Shown here: one piece after another, positions 8,678 through 17,577 of the stretch
How the letters are laid out: each line of letters opens with the position of its first letter
Position numbering within the stretch: the first letter of the stretch is position 1
DNA from: Flavobacteriaceae bacterium
GTDB lineage: Bacteria > Bacteroidota > Bacteroidia > Flavobacteriales > Flavobacteriaceae
Length of the DNA stretch: 64,000 nucleotides
Direction of reading: 5' to 3'
Assembly: GCA_009827225.1 (NCBI GenBank)
Contig: WUAI01000011.1
Coordinates: 19,192-83,191 of the forward strand
The notes under the pieces: model-generated
Databases searched by the model: none
What the model was told of the DNA's origin: nothing
The model's input: only the letters and a program-made list of their open reading frames with translations
Made by a program: the position numbers and the translations under genes

Positions 8678-10453
8678 GTGCCAAATAAGTTATTGGATAG
8701 CGTCAATGAGCCTTCGGATTTCCGAGGATTTAACGAAGTAGAACTCGAGCAACTTGCCAGTGAACTTCGTGAGTTCATCATAAATATCGTAGCCACCAAG
8801 GCGGGACATTTGGGTGCCAGCCTAGGTGTTGTGGAACTAACCATCGCCTTGCACTATGTATTCAACACACCGGACGACATCTTGGTTTGGGATGTAGGTC
8901 ATCAGGCATACGGTCATAAGATCCTTACCGGAAGAAGAAAAGATTTCCATACCAATCGCCAGTTGGGAGGTATCAGCGGTTTTCCTAAAATTTCTGAAAG
9001 CAATTATGATGCCTTCGGAACCGGACATAGCAGCACGGCAATCTCAGCTACGCTGGGAATGGCAATTGCTTCGCAATTGACAGGTGCTGCAAAGCAGCAT
9101 ATTGCCGTGGTAGGTGACGCCTCCATTGCTAGTGGAATGGCCTTCGAAGCACTCAATCATGCAGGGGTCACTAAAACTAATTTGTTGGTTATTCTCAACG
9201 ACAATGCCATTGGAATTGACCCCAGTGTGGGAGCGCTCAAAGAATACCTTACCAAGGTTACTTTGGAAAGAACTCCGGATACCGATAATGTGTTTGAAGC
9301 CTTGAATTTTAATTATTCCGGTCCTGTGGACGGACATGATCTGCCTTTATTGATAAAGGAATTGCAGCGACTAAAAACGTTGGATGGACCTAAACTGCTG
9401 CATGTCATCACAAAAAAAGGGAAGGGACTAAAACAAGCCGAAGAAGATCAGATAAAATATCACGCCCCTGGGAAGTTCGATGCGCAAACCGGAGATATTC
9501 CGCCGAAAAATGACGATCATCTGCCTCCAAAATTCCAGGATGTGTTTGGACATACGCTTGTGGAACTGGCAAGGGAGAATGATAAGATTATTGGAATTAC
9601 ACCAGCCATGCCAACGGGTAGCTCTCTAAAATATATGATGGAGGAGTTTCCGGACCGTGCCTTCGATGTGGGCATTGCCGAACAACACGCGGTCACCCTG
9701 GCAGCGGGATTGTCAACTCAGGAAATGACTGTGTATTGTAACATTTATTCCACCTTTTTACAACGTGCTTACGACCAGGTGATACATGATGTATGTCTTC
9801 AGGATTTACCGGTTATATTTTGCCTGGACAGGGCCGGATTGGTGGGAGAAGATGGCGCCACCCATCACGGTATATTCGATCTCACCTATTTGAGGTGTGT
9901 TCCCAATCTTGTCATCGCTGCGCCAAGTGATGCGATCGAATTGCGCAATATATTATACACGGCCCAACTGGGACAGGAACATCCAATGGCCATTCGCTAT
10001 CCCAGGGGAAGAGGGACCATAGTGGACTGGAGAAATGATTTTGCTGAAATTGCTATCGGAAAGGGAGTAACCAAGAGGAAAGGATCTTCCATAGCCGTGG
10101 TTAGCCTGGGTACGGTGGCTTCAGATATTTCAGCAGTAATTGAAGGCCTTACTCCTGAAGAAAAATCAAAAATAGGATGGTTCGACATGCGCTTCCTAAA
10201 ACCGCTGGATGAAACACTTTTGCATGAGGTGTTTCAGAACTATTCAGAAGTAATAACCATCGAGGACGGTGTTAAGGCTGGAGGATTTGGTAGTGCCATT
10301 CTTGAATTTGCGTCTCAAAACCAATATAAAAACGACGTAGTGGTGTTGGGTATTCCGGATCGGTTTATTGAACAGGGCAGTATCCTGGAATTGAAAGAAG
10401 ATGCGGGAATATCTCAAGCTGACATACGTCGAACCCTTCAGAAATACCTATAA
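8678..10453 (+). CDS. dxs: 1-deoxy-D-xylulose-5-phosphate synthase
   Basis: This thiamine-diphosphate enzyme condenses pyruvate and glyceraldehyde 3-phosphate in the first step of the MEP isoprenoid pathway. The Mg/ThDP-binding stretch GDASIASGMAFEALNHAG and the transketolase-like middle domain (EDGATHHGIFD) are present, and a C-terminal transketolase domain follows. I chose the GTG at 8678 because homologues begin shortly before the LLDSVNEPSDFR segment and because a perfect -7 element ends 5 nt upstream. An in-frame ATG at 8618 exists but lies before that promoter. The resulting length is 591 residues. Confidence 0.93.
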   Translation: MPNKLLDSVNEPSDFRGFNEVELEQLASELREFIINIVATKAGHLGASLGVVELTIALHYVFNTPDDILVWDVGHQAYGHKILTGRRKDFHTNRQLGGISGFPKISESNYDAFGTGHSSTAISATLGMAIASQLTGAAKQHIAVVGDASIASGMAFEALNHAGVTKTNLLVILNDNAIGIDPSVGALKEYLTKVTLERTPDTDNVFEALNFNYSGPVDGHDLPLLIKELQRLKTLDGPKLLHVITKKGKGLKQAEEDQIKYHAPGKFDAQTGDIPPKNDDHLPPKFQDVFGHTLVELARENDKIIGITPAMPTGSSLKYMMEEFPDRAFDVGIAEQHAVTLAAGLSTQEMTVYCNIYSTFLQRAYDQVIHDVCLQDLPVIFCLDRAGLVGEDGATHHGIFDLTYLRCVPNLVIAAPSDAIELRNILYTAQLGQEHPMAIRYPRGRGTIVDWRNDFAEIAIGKGVTKRKGSSIAVVSLGTVASDISAVIEGLTPEEKSKIGWFDMRFLKPLDETLLHEVFQNYSEVITIEDGVKAGGFGSAILEFASQNQYKNDVVVLGIPDRFIEQGSILELKEDAGISQADIRRTLQKYL

Positions 10454-10454
10454 A

Positions 10455-10482
10455 AAAAGAGGCCTCAAATGAAGCCTCTTTT
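10455..10482. terminator. Intrinsic terminator between dxs and the M36 peptidase gene
   Basis: A 9-bp stem AAAAGAGGC/GCCTCTTTT encloses a 10-nt loop, with A and T runs on the two sides. It suits both convergent genes. Confidence 0.8.
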
Positions 10483-10502
10483 CTATTTTATCTATCCGAT
10501 AA

Positions 10503-13076
10503 TTATCGAATGATCAACTTAGTGGTATGTGAATAGTTACCTCCGTCGATTTTCACTACATAGATTCCGGCAGATAACTCAGACGCATCAATGATCGCCT
10601 GGTTTCCTAACTCGATATCCTGAGAGAATACCTGTCTTCCGTTCATGTCGAAAATAGAAACATTGGTGTCACCAAGGTTCACTACAGAAGTAATATTGAT
10701 AGCTCCGTAACTTGGGTTAGGATACACTCTGAAGTTCTTATCAAAATTAACATCCCCAGTACCTAAGTTACACTCGGCAGGAAGGTCGAACGCCTCTACC
10801 TGGTCGATTCTGCTGGAAACACTTCCCTGGTCTGCACTAAATCCACATCCTCTGTTAGCAAAAGCATTCCAGATCAAACATTTATTAACTCCACCATTTG
10901 CCAATTCATCAGCCATCAAGATAGCATCTCTACCATCTACAAATCCTGGGCTACATGATTGCAATTTCATACCATCGGTAACTAATTGCATCGCGATATT
11001 GTTTCCTCCGGTACCATTGTACAAGTCGGCGTCAAATCCATACTCGTCAATTAATAACCAAGTCATATCCCAAAGCATGGTGGCCCATACAAATCCAATT
11101 CCGTGAGGCTGACTCACATTGAAATTCGTGTCGGCATAAGTATAATTATTTACTGAGAAATCAGTACTATAGGGTGCCTCTCTAATTCCGTTCGGATTTC
11201 CGGAAGCATAGTGTGCAAGACCTCTTACATCTGCTCCTGTATCACCAGGTTGCATGGTCATCATTAACCCAAGATAGTCACTCCATCCTTCACCCATTTG
11301 CTCACCGTTGTTCAAACAGTTCACATTGGAAGGTCCTCCCGTTAAACGGTTGGAAACACCATGCGCATATTCGTGAGCAATAATTTCGTTATCCAAATCA
11401 CCGTCGATTTGTGGTGCAATGTTATCACCAAAAATAGTTCCGTTTACGGTATTAGACAGTGCTTCAGCTATGATAGCTTCACCATCTGTATCGGAAACCA
11501 TGAATAATGGAATCGTTACCTGGTTCCCAAAGTCACCGGGAGCCATGGTAATAGGATCACCAGCTACATTGTTAACCATAATTACTGCTACTGCTCCTTC
11601 ATTTTCGACCGCAAGTGCTTTAAAACCAAACTCACATTCTCCTCTTCGAATGACGACAATTTTACCACTGAGTGCTCCTCCATTAGTAACGTTGTCACAA
11701 GCATCATTAGGATCAGTAGAAGCACCGGCATTATCATCTTCAACAACAACTAAATCCTCAGTGATTCCAGGAAGATTTGGGAAAGCTCCACCAAAGTTAG
11801 CTGGAACTCCTTGATAAGTTCCCGCAAGAGGACCATTATTAATAGTTAAGATATCGACAGGACCAGAAGCAGCTGACCATAGGAACATCTGCATTCTAGG
11901 ATTACTACCATCCGGAGGTGTTGCAAAGTTTGCGTTGTTGGTTCCTCCACCGTCTTGTGCATCAGCGTTTACAGAATCACTTCCGGCTCCACCATTTCCA
12001 TAGTTGTTCTCCTGGAAGTTTCCGTTGGCTTCATCGAAACCGTACTGGTACATAAAGTCATGACAAAGGTTGTTCCAATAGAACAAATTGGTAGTAGCTG
12101 CATCAACGTAAACAGCGGGTTGGCTGTTAAGATCGTATGGGAAATCAAAACTTAAGGTCGGACCTCCATCGGGAGATGCTCCGGTTCCGTTATTCGCGTT
12201 TTGATCTTCCTGAGCCCAAACATTGTTCCCTCGGGTAATAGTGAATTCAGCTCCACCAGCACCATTTATATCGTGCCATCCAAATGGAGAAGCGGTAAGA
12301 TCTTCAGGACTTACTACTAACTCATCTGCCCCATCTAACGGGCTACTATATGGCAATGGGAAAACGCGATATTCCGCACCTCCCAATGACTCTTCAGAGT
12401 AACCTTTGAAAAGAAAGTTGGTCTTCCCAAGGTTAGCATGAGAGTGATCACCATGTCCAAAAGTACAATTGATCACCCAGTCGGTCTTGTCAAGCATTTG
12501 TCCGTTCACTGCATCAATTCGAACACTGTAATAGTGGCTGGCATCCAATAAGTAGATACTAAGGTCCCATGCAAGACGGATGGTATTATCCTCCATTGGC
12601 ATATAAACCAATTTTACAGGGATTTCATTTAAAGAAAGGTTCCCATTTGAGAATAAATAGGTATTCCCTTCCGAAGAAATCAACTCAATTCCAGTAGGTG
12701 CTGGTAAATTAAGCGAGGTCGCCGCTCTGGAAATAGCCTGGTTTGCCGTTACCGAAGGGCTTGAAGTATTTACCCTTGTTTGCACATTGCTCTGGAATGA
12801 CATCGCTCCCGAAACAACCGTACCATTTTTAATGGCAAAACTTGAAGTCGAGTTAAATACAGGAATGCCGTTGTGCAATTGGTCGGCGTGAACAGTGTAA
12901 ACCTGCATACTCTTCGAATATGCCGAATTCTCCACTTCAACCGCCGATACGTCGGCCGACGTCAGACCCATCTGAGCCCGGTTACTATTTAAGTAACTGG
13001 TAATGGCCTGATTAAATTCTTGTGCGCCTGCTATGCTAAATGATAAGAAAGCAAACAGGTAAAGTAATTTTTTCAT
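10503..13076 (-). CDS. Secreted M36 (fungalysin) zinc metallopeptidase with PA domain and type IX secretion tail
   Basis: This 857-residue extracellular protease has a signal peptide ending in IAGAQ and an N-terminal FTP-like propeptide (about 20-190). The M36 catalytic domain contains HEYAHG and, downstream, EGWSD, which supply the zinc ligands and the catalytic Glu. A protease-associated domain (with GKIVVIRRGECEFG) is inserted in the catalytic region, as in many bacterial M36 enzymes. The last 75 or so residues (YPNPSYGAINI to TTKLIIR) form a type A T9SS sorting domain, so it should be exported by PorSS and anchored or released at the surface. The likely role is digestion of environmental protein. 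Confidence 0.95.
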   Translation of the reverse strand: MKKLLYLFAFLSFSIAGAQEFNQAITSYLNSNRAQMGLTSADVSAVEVENSAYSKSMQVYTVHADQLHNGIPVFNSTSSFAIKNGTVVSGAMSFQSNVQTRVNTSSPSVTANQAISRAATSLNLPAPTGIELISSEGNTYLFSNGNLSLNEIPVKLVYMPMEDNTIRLAWDLSIYLLDASHYYSVRIDAVNGQMLDKTDWVINCTFGHGDHSHANLGKTNFLFKGYSEESLGGAEYRVFPLPYSSPLDGADELVVSPEDLTASPFGWHDINGAGGAEFTITRGNNVWAQEDQNANNGTGASPDGGPTLSFDFPYDLNSQPAVYVDAATTNLFYWNNLCHDFMYQYGFDEANGNFQENNYGNGGAGSDSVNADAQDGGGTNNANFATPPDGSNPRMQMFLWSAASGPVDILTINNGPLAGTYQGVPANFGGAFPNLPGITEDLVVVEDDNAGASTDPNDACDNVTNGGALSGKIVVIRRGECEFGFKALAVENEGAVAVIMVNNVAGDPITMAPGDFGNQVTIPLFMVSDTDGEAIIAEALSNTVNGTIFGDNIAPQIDGDLDNEIIAHEYAHGVSNRLTGGPSNVNCLNNGEQMGEGWSDYLGLMMTMQPGDTGADVRGLAHYASGNPNGIREAPYSTDFSVNNYTYADTNFNVSQPHGIGFVWATMLWDMTWLLIDEYGFDADLYNGTGGNNIAMQLVTDGMKLQSCSPGFVDGRDAILMADELANGGVNKCLIWNAFANRGCGFSADQGSVSSRIDQVEAFDLPAECNLGTGDVNFDKNFRVYPNPSYGAINITSVVNLGDTNVSIFDMNGRQVFSQDIELGNQAIIDASELSAGIYVVKIDGGNYSHTTKLIIR

Positions 13077-13129
13077 AGTCTTTAGTTTATGATTTTAATA
13101 ACGAAAATTGATTTTTTGCTAAAAGCCCC

Positions 13130-13137
13130 TAAATATA
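13130..13137 (-). promoter_or_regulatory. -7 promoter element for the M36 peptidase gene
   Basis: The minus strand reads TATATTTA, one change from TAnnTTTG. It would give a leader of about 49 nt. Confidence 0.35.
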
Positions 13138-13178
13138 CTGCCTAATATTAACTTTCTTCTAATAAAAATTCATAAATC

Positions 13179-14507
13179 TTAGACTTTCCCCTGTATTTTT
13201 TGATAAATCTGCAATGAATTGCCATCGGTGAGTTGAGCCACAAAATTGCAGGTCTGGATCAAATTGTGATAAAGTGACCTCTGGTGGGAAACTTGAAAAT
13301 CGGCCTGATCCAAAATAAGACGATCGTAATGTCTTATGTTTCCGGAAATATCCCTTTCAACGGCCTGTGTGAAGGTATCCAAAATCGAATTCAGGATAGA
13401 GTAACCAGCGATCTCTTTGTCTACTACTTCTCTGCTACGGTAGATTTTTTCTACGGAAATTTTAAGGATATCATCAATTTGAGCGCGATACTTGCTTCGG
13501 TCCATCAAAGCTTCATGAAAGTTCCCTTTCATAATTTGGTCCTCATTGGCGAGAAATATGTCAACGGCTTCCTGAATAAGCGTATTAATCGCCAGGGATC
13601 TTAAATAGGCCAATCGGTCGGAAGACCTGGTAAGTGCAGTGTATTTGGTGGTATTGATGTTATGCTTTACCAGTTTTACCAAATACTCCAAAGCAAACTC
13701 TTCTTCGATCCAACCCAGGTTGATGCCGTCTTCAAAATCAATAATGGTATAGCAAATATCGTCTGCTGCTTCCACCAAAAAAGCCAAAGGGTGACGACTA
13801 TATCTACCATCTCCCTGTTCCAGTAATCCAAGTTCCTCGGCTACTTCTCTGAAGAAGGGTACGTCTTCCTGGAATACCCCAAACTTCTTATCCGAGATTT
13901 GCGAAGTAGGCTTTTTGGGCAAAGACTCTTTCGGGTATTTAATAAAAGCTCCTAAGGTGGCGTAAGACAATCGTAATCCGCCGGTTAGTCCATTTTTTGA
14001 TTCGGTTAGAATTTTGAATCCGTTGGCGTTCCCTTCAAAATCCACTAAATCCTGGTATTCTTTTTCCGAAAGCTGCGATTGGAATCGTTGGCCATTTCCA
14101 TTCTTGAAATAATCGCCCATTGCCTTTTCCCCGCTGTGACCAAATGGAGGATTTCCGATATCGTGAGCCAAAGCAGCAGCGGCGACTATGGCTCCAAAAT
14201 CGTTGAAGCGATAACCGTGAGTATCCTGCAATTGAGGATGTTTTTCCAAGAGGGCCTTTCCCACAGCCCTCCCCAATGATCGCCCTACAACGCTCACCTC
14301 CAGGCTATGAGTGAGCCGCGTATGAACGAAGGAAGTTTTGGATAATGGGATGACCTGGGTCTTGTCTTGCAAACTTCGGAAAGCAGAAGAAAAAATAATA
14401 CGATCGTAATCCACTTCAAACCCTAATCGGGTTTCATCCTGTTCCAGTCGAATTCGCTTTCCGGTGTCTCCTTGCCTACGTAAAGAAAGGAGTCGTTCCC
14501 ATTGCAT
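13179..14507 (-). CDS. dgt: Deoxyguanosinetriphosphate triphosphohydrolase (dGTPase)
   Basis: This HD-domain phosphohydrolase cleaves dGTP (or other dNTPs) to the nucleoside and triphosphate, and so balances dNTP pools. The N-terminal family signature lies in RIIFSSAFRSLQDKTQV, followed by THSLEV and the metal-binding HD pair in LAHDIGNPPFGHSG. The length of 442 residues fits. Two adjacent ATG codons exist; I take the second (MQWERLL) because homologues begin there. The gene stands alone, with its own upstream A/T-rich region. Confidence 0.93.
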   Translation of the reverse strand: MQWERLLSLRRQGDTGKRIRLEQDETRLGFEVDYDRIIFSSAFRSLQDKTQVIPLSKTSFVHTRLTHSLEVSVVGRSLGRAVGKALLEKHPQLQDTHGYRFNDFGAIVAAAALAHDIGNPPFGHSGEKAMGDYFKNGNGQRFQSQLSEKEYQDLVDFEGNANGFKILTESKNGLTGGLRLSYATLGAFIKYPKESLPKKPTSQISDKKFGVFQEDVPFFREVAEELGLLEQGDGRYSRHPLAFLVEAADDICYTIIDFEDGINLGWIEEEFALEYLVKLVKHNINTTKYTALTRSSDRLAYLRSLAINTLIQEAVDIFLANEDQIMKGNFHEALMDRSKYRAQIDDILKISVEKIYRSREVVDKEIAGYSILNSILDTFTQAVERDISGNIRHYDRLILDQADFQVSHQRSLYHNLIQTCNFVAQLTDGNSLQIYQKIQGKV

Positions 14508-14773
14508 CATATAGCCTCAATTTAAAGGCAGAAAGATAAAAGTTTATTTGATGGAATCGAATAAAATCGAACAGAACATTTCAGCATTTAATAAATTCAA
14601 ATTAACCTTCAATTAACCCTACGATTTTAAGTTTGAACTTGAAAAATCTAAATAATTACAGTTAACAATTATCTAACATAATCATTACGATAAACTAAGG
14701 GAAGCATAACATTGGGGTAACTGGTTGACGTCCATTTTAAAGTTCCTTTGCACCAAATAAGTAACTATTATTG

Positions 14774-17551
14774 ATGAAACAAATTATTACTCTTTGTGCG
14801 TTATTACTACAAGCCGTACTCTTTGCACAAACTGGGACCATTGAAGGTTCGTTAACCGACACTGAACAGAACAACGAGCCTCTCCCTTTTGCCAACATAA
14901 TCATCAAAGGAACCACCCAAGGGACCACTTCAGATTTTGATGGAAATTATATCATAGAAAATGTAGCTCCCGGTATATATACTTTGGAATTTAGTTTTGT
15001 GGGATACGAAACATTAGAGATTCCCAACGTCACTGTGGAGGCTGAAAAATATACTCGTATTGATGCAGGGCTAGGAGCCAGCGCAGCCACACTGGATGAA
15101 GTTGTGATCAAAGTACAAACGAGTCGTGAAAGAGAAGAAGCGCTATTACTGGAACAGAAGAAAGCCGTAATGGTAAAAGAAAGTATTGGTGCAGAGCAGC
15201 TTGCTAAATTAGGAGTTTCTGATGCATCTACTGCAACCACGAAAATTTCCGGAGTAAATAAAACCGACGGAACAGGTGACATTTTTGTTCGAGGATTAGG
15301 AGATCGTTATTTGTATACGACCTTAAATGGATTACCAATTCCTTCTGATGATATCGAAAGAAAGAACATTGATCTTTCTCTTTTCCCAACCCGATTGATC
15401 CAGAGTATTTCTGTTTCTAAAACAACAAGCGCCAGCACTTCTGCCGATCAGGCTTCAGGTAATATCGATATTACCTCAAAAGAATTGTCCGGTAATAGTC
15501 TGCTCAACGTACAGGCCGGGACTTCTGTAAATACCAACGTGATGGAAGATGGTGTTTTCGACAATTTCAAAGTATCCCCAAACCAAGAGGATGTAAACTT
15601 CGGGGTTTATGTAAGAGACTTAAATACAGAGGAGGCTATCACGCAGCAATCGTGGAACCCGATCCAGGAAAGCGCTCCTATCAATTCAACAATAGCCATA
15701 AGCGCTGGAAAAAAGATAGGGGACAACCTAAAGGTATTGTTAACCGCGGGACAAACATCTAATTACGAATACCGAAATGGAGTGTTTCGTCAATTTCGTT
15801 CCAACTTTATAGATGATTCTATTACCGACGCAATCACCTGGAGAAAGACAGTTGCTACTTCAGGATTGTTCCATGCGCGATATAAGGCCGGAGAAAAAAA
15901 TACATTAAAGTTCAATACGCTTGTGATCAACAAGTTGGAAGACAATGTGTTCGAAGGTGGACGAGCCGGTAACTCAACCATATTTGAAGAAACAGATCCG
16001 GGAGAAGGATTTTTCCAATTCATTCGTGACCAGAACATTAAAAAGACTTTGTTATCAGTTACTCAGTTGTCCGGTTCCCATGAGATTTCAGAAAGAAATA
16101 CTTTAACCTGGGCCGGAGGTTACAATTATGTGAGTGCCGATGAGCCGAATCGTATTCGAAACGAAGTAAACTTCAATGAAGATATTGTTCAATTAGGTAG
16201 AACCGGTGGTTTCCAGCAACGGAAGAGTATTCAGCTTATTGAAGATGTGGAATACAATGGGTTGATCAATGATTTGATCAAAATCGTGGATGGAGAAGAA
16301 CGATTTTTACATATGAACGTCGGTGGAAATTATCGATACAAAACTCGAGATTTCCGATCAAGATTTGTAGGTGTGGAAGAAGCTTTTACCAATGCCATTA
16401 ATCCGAACTCTATCGATGAGATCTCTGATATTTTTACCGAAACAAATTTCACCAACAATATCCTTGACCTAAATATCTTGACCCCCGACTTCTACGAAGG
16501 GACCTTGCAAAGTATTGCCGCGTACATGGACCTCACCGGTTCCATTGGGAAATTAAGCGTGCAGGCTGGTTTGCGATTCCAAAAGGATGATATCGATGTA
16601 GAATTCGATGTAAATAACTTCCCAGGAAGATTGGGTTCTTCTACAAAGAACTATCGTCGATTATATCCTTCGATAAATGTGAAGTATGCTTTCAACGACA
16701 AGCATAGTCTGAGATTTGCTAATAGCAGCACTCAAACGCTGCCTGAATTCAAAGAGATCGCTCCATTTGAATATGTATCACCTCAAGGACAGGTTACCCG
16801 CGGTAATCCGAATGTTGAAGCGTCCACCAACTACGTATATGACCTTAAGTACGAGTTCTTTCCTACCAATGATCAATTGGTTTCTATAACCGGATTTTAT
16901 AAGCGAATCGAAGATCCGATTAACAAAGTACAGGACCGTGGCTCGGCAGGGGTATTCTCTTATTTCAATTCGGGAGATAAAGCTGAAGTGTTTGGATTGG
17001 AATTGGAAGCTCGTGTAAATATCATCGATAATGAAGAAGGAGAAGGATCTAAAGTAAGATTCAATTTCAATGCTTCGCGAATGTGGCATGAGCAGGACCT
17101 TAAAGAAGTATTCGATGAACAAGGGAACTTTATAAGAACCTTCCGCTATAAAGGACTTACTGAAACAGATCTACAAGGAGCCTCCGATTGGATTGTGAAT
17201 GGATCACTAAACTTTGACACCAATAATGAAAAGCCATTCACGGCTTCCTTGGTTGGAAACTATGCTTCAGACAGAGTATTTGCTCTTGGAGCTCCGGAAT
17301 TCCAGACTTCCAGTGACACCAACTATAACGATGCCATTGTAGAGAACGGTTTTGTAACTCTGGACCTAGTACTCAGAAAAGAATTTGGAGAACACTGGAG
17401 AATAAGCTTAACAGGAAGAAATTTAATTAATCCTGAAATAAAACGAACACAACTGGTCCGTCCAAGTACGACAGGAATTGAGACAGAAGAAACTGTGCTC
17501 TCATACACCCGTGGTAGACAGATAGGACTCAGCCTAAACTATACATTTTAA
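14774..17551 (+). CDS. TonB-dependent receptor with carboxypeptidase-regulatory-like domain
   Basis: The protein has 925 residues: a signal peptide ending in VLFAQ, a CarboxypepD_reg-like beta-sandwich (about 22-105), a plug (about 130-240, with GDIFVRGLGDRYLYTTLNG) and a long barrel ending in LSLNYTF. It is not of the SusC type and has no SusD partner. The next gene, 26 nt downstream, is a beta-helix lipoprotein, so the two probably form an uptake pair. The start is the ATG at 14774; a TTG just before it is not needed. A weak -7 element TTCCTTTG lies at 14743-14750. The substrate is unknown. The nearby phosphate transporter is suggestive but proves nothing. Confidence 0.9.
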   Translation: MKQIITLCALLLQAVLFAQTGTIEGSLTDTEQNNEPLPFANIIIKGTTQGTTSDFDGNYIIENVAPGIYTLEFSFVGYETLEIPNVTVEAEKYTRIDAGLGASAATLDEVVIKVQTSREREEALLLEQKKAVMVKESIGAEQLAKLGVSDASTATTKISGVNKTDGTGDIFVRGLGDRYLYTTLNGLPIPSDDIERKNIDLSLFPTRLIQSISVSKTTSASTSADQASGNIDITSKELSGNSLLNVQAGTSVNTNVMEDGVFDNFKVSPNQEDVNFGVYVRDLNTEEAITQQSWNPIQESAPINSTIAISAGKKIGDNLKVLLTAGQTSNYEYRNGVFRQFRSNFIDDSITDAITWRKTVATSGLFHARYKAGEKNTLKFNTLVINKLEDNVFEGGRAGNSTIFEETDPGEGFFQFIRDQNIKKTLLSVTQLSGSHEISERNTLTWAGGYNYVSADEPNRIRNEVNFNEDIVQLGRTGGFQQRKSIQLIEDVEYNGLINDLIKIVDGEERFLHMNVGGNYRYKTRDFRSRFVGVEEAFTNAINPNSIDEISDIFTETNFTNNILDLNILTPDFYEGTLQSIAAYMDLTGSIGKLSVQAGLRFQKDDIDVEFDVNNFPGRLGSSTKNYRRLYPSINVKYAFNDKHSLRFANSSTQTLPEFKEIAPFEYVSPQGQVTRGNPNVEASTNYVYDLKYEFFPTNDQLVSITGFYKRIEDPINKVQDRGSAGVFSYFNSGDKAEVFGLELEARVNIIDNEEGEGSKVRFNFNASRMWHEQDLKEVFDEQGNFIRTFRYKGLTETDLQGASDWIVNGSLNFDTNNEKPFTASLVGNYASDRVFALGAPEFQTSSDTNYNDAIVENGFVTLDLVLRKEFGEHWRISLTGRNLINPEIKRTQLVRPSTTGIETEETVLSYTRGRQIGLSLNYTF

Positions 17552-17577
17552 CAATTCAATCAAGTAAATTAAAAACT

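Noticed and set aside
11419..11814. 131-codon frame opposite the M36 peptidase gene
   Set aside because: It runs antisense to a well-supported catalytic and PA-domain coding region and has no recognisable protein features.
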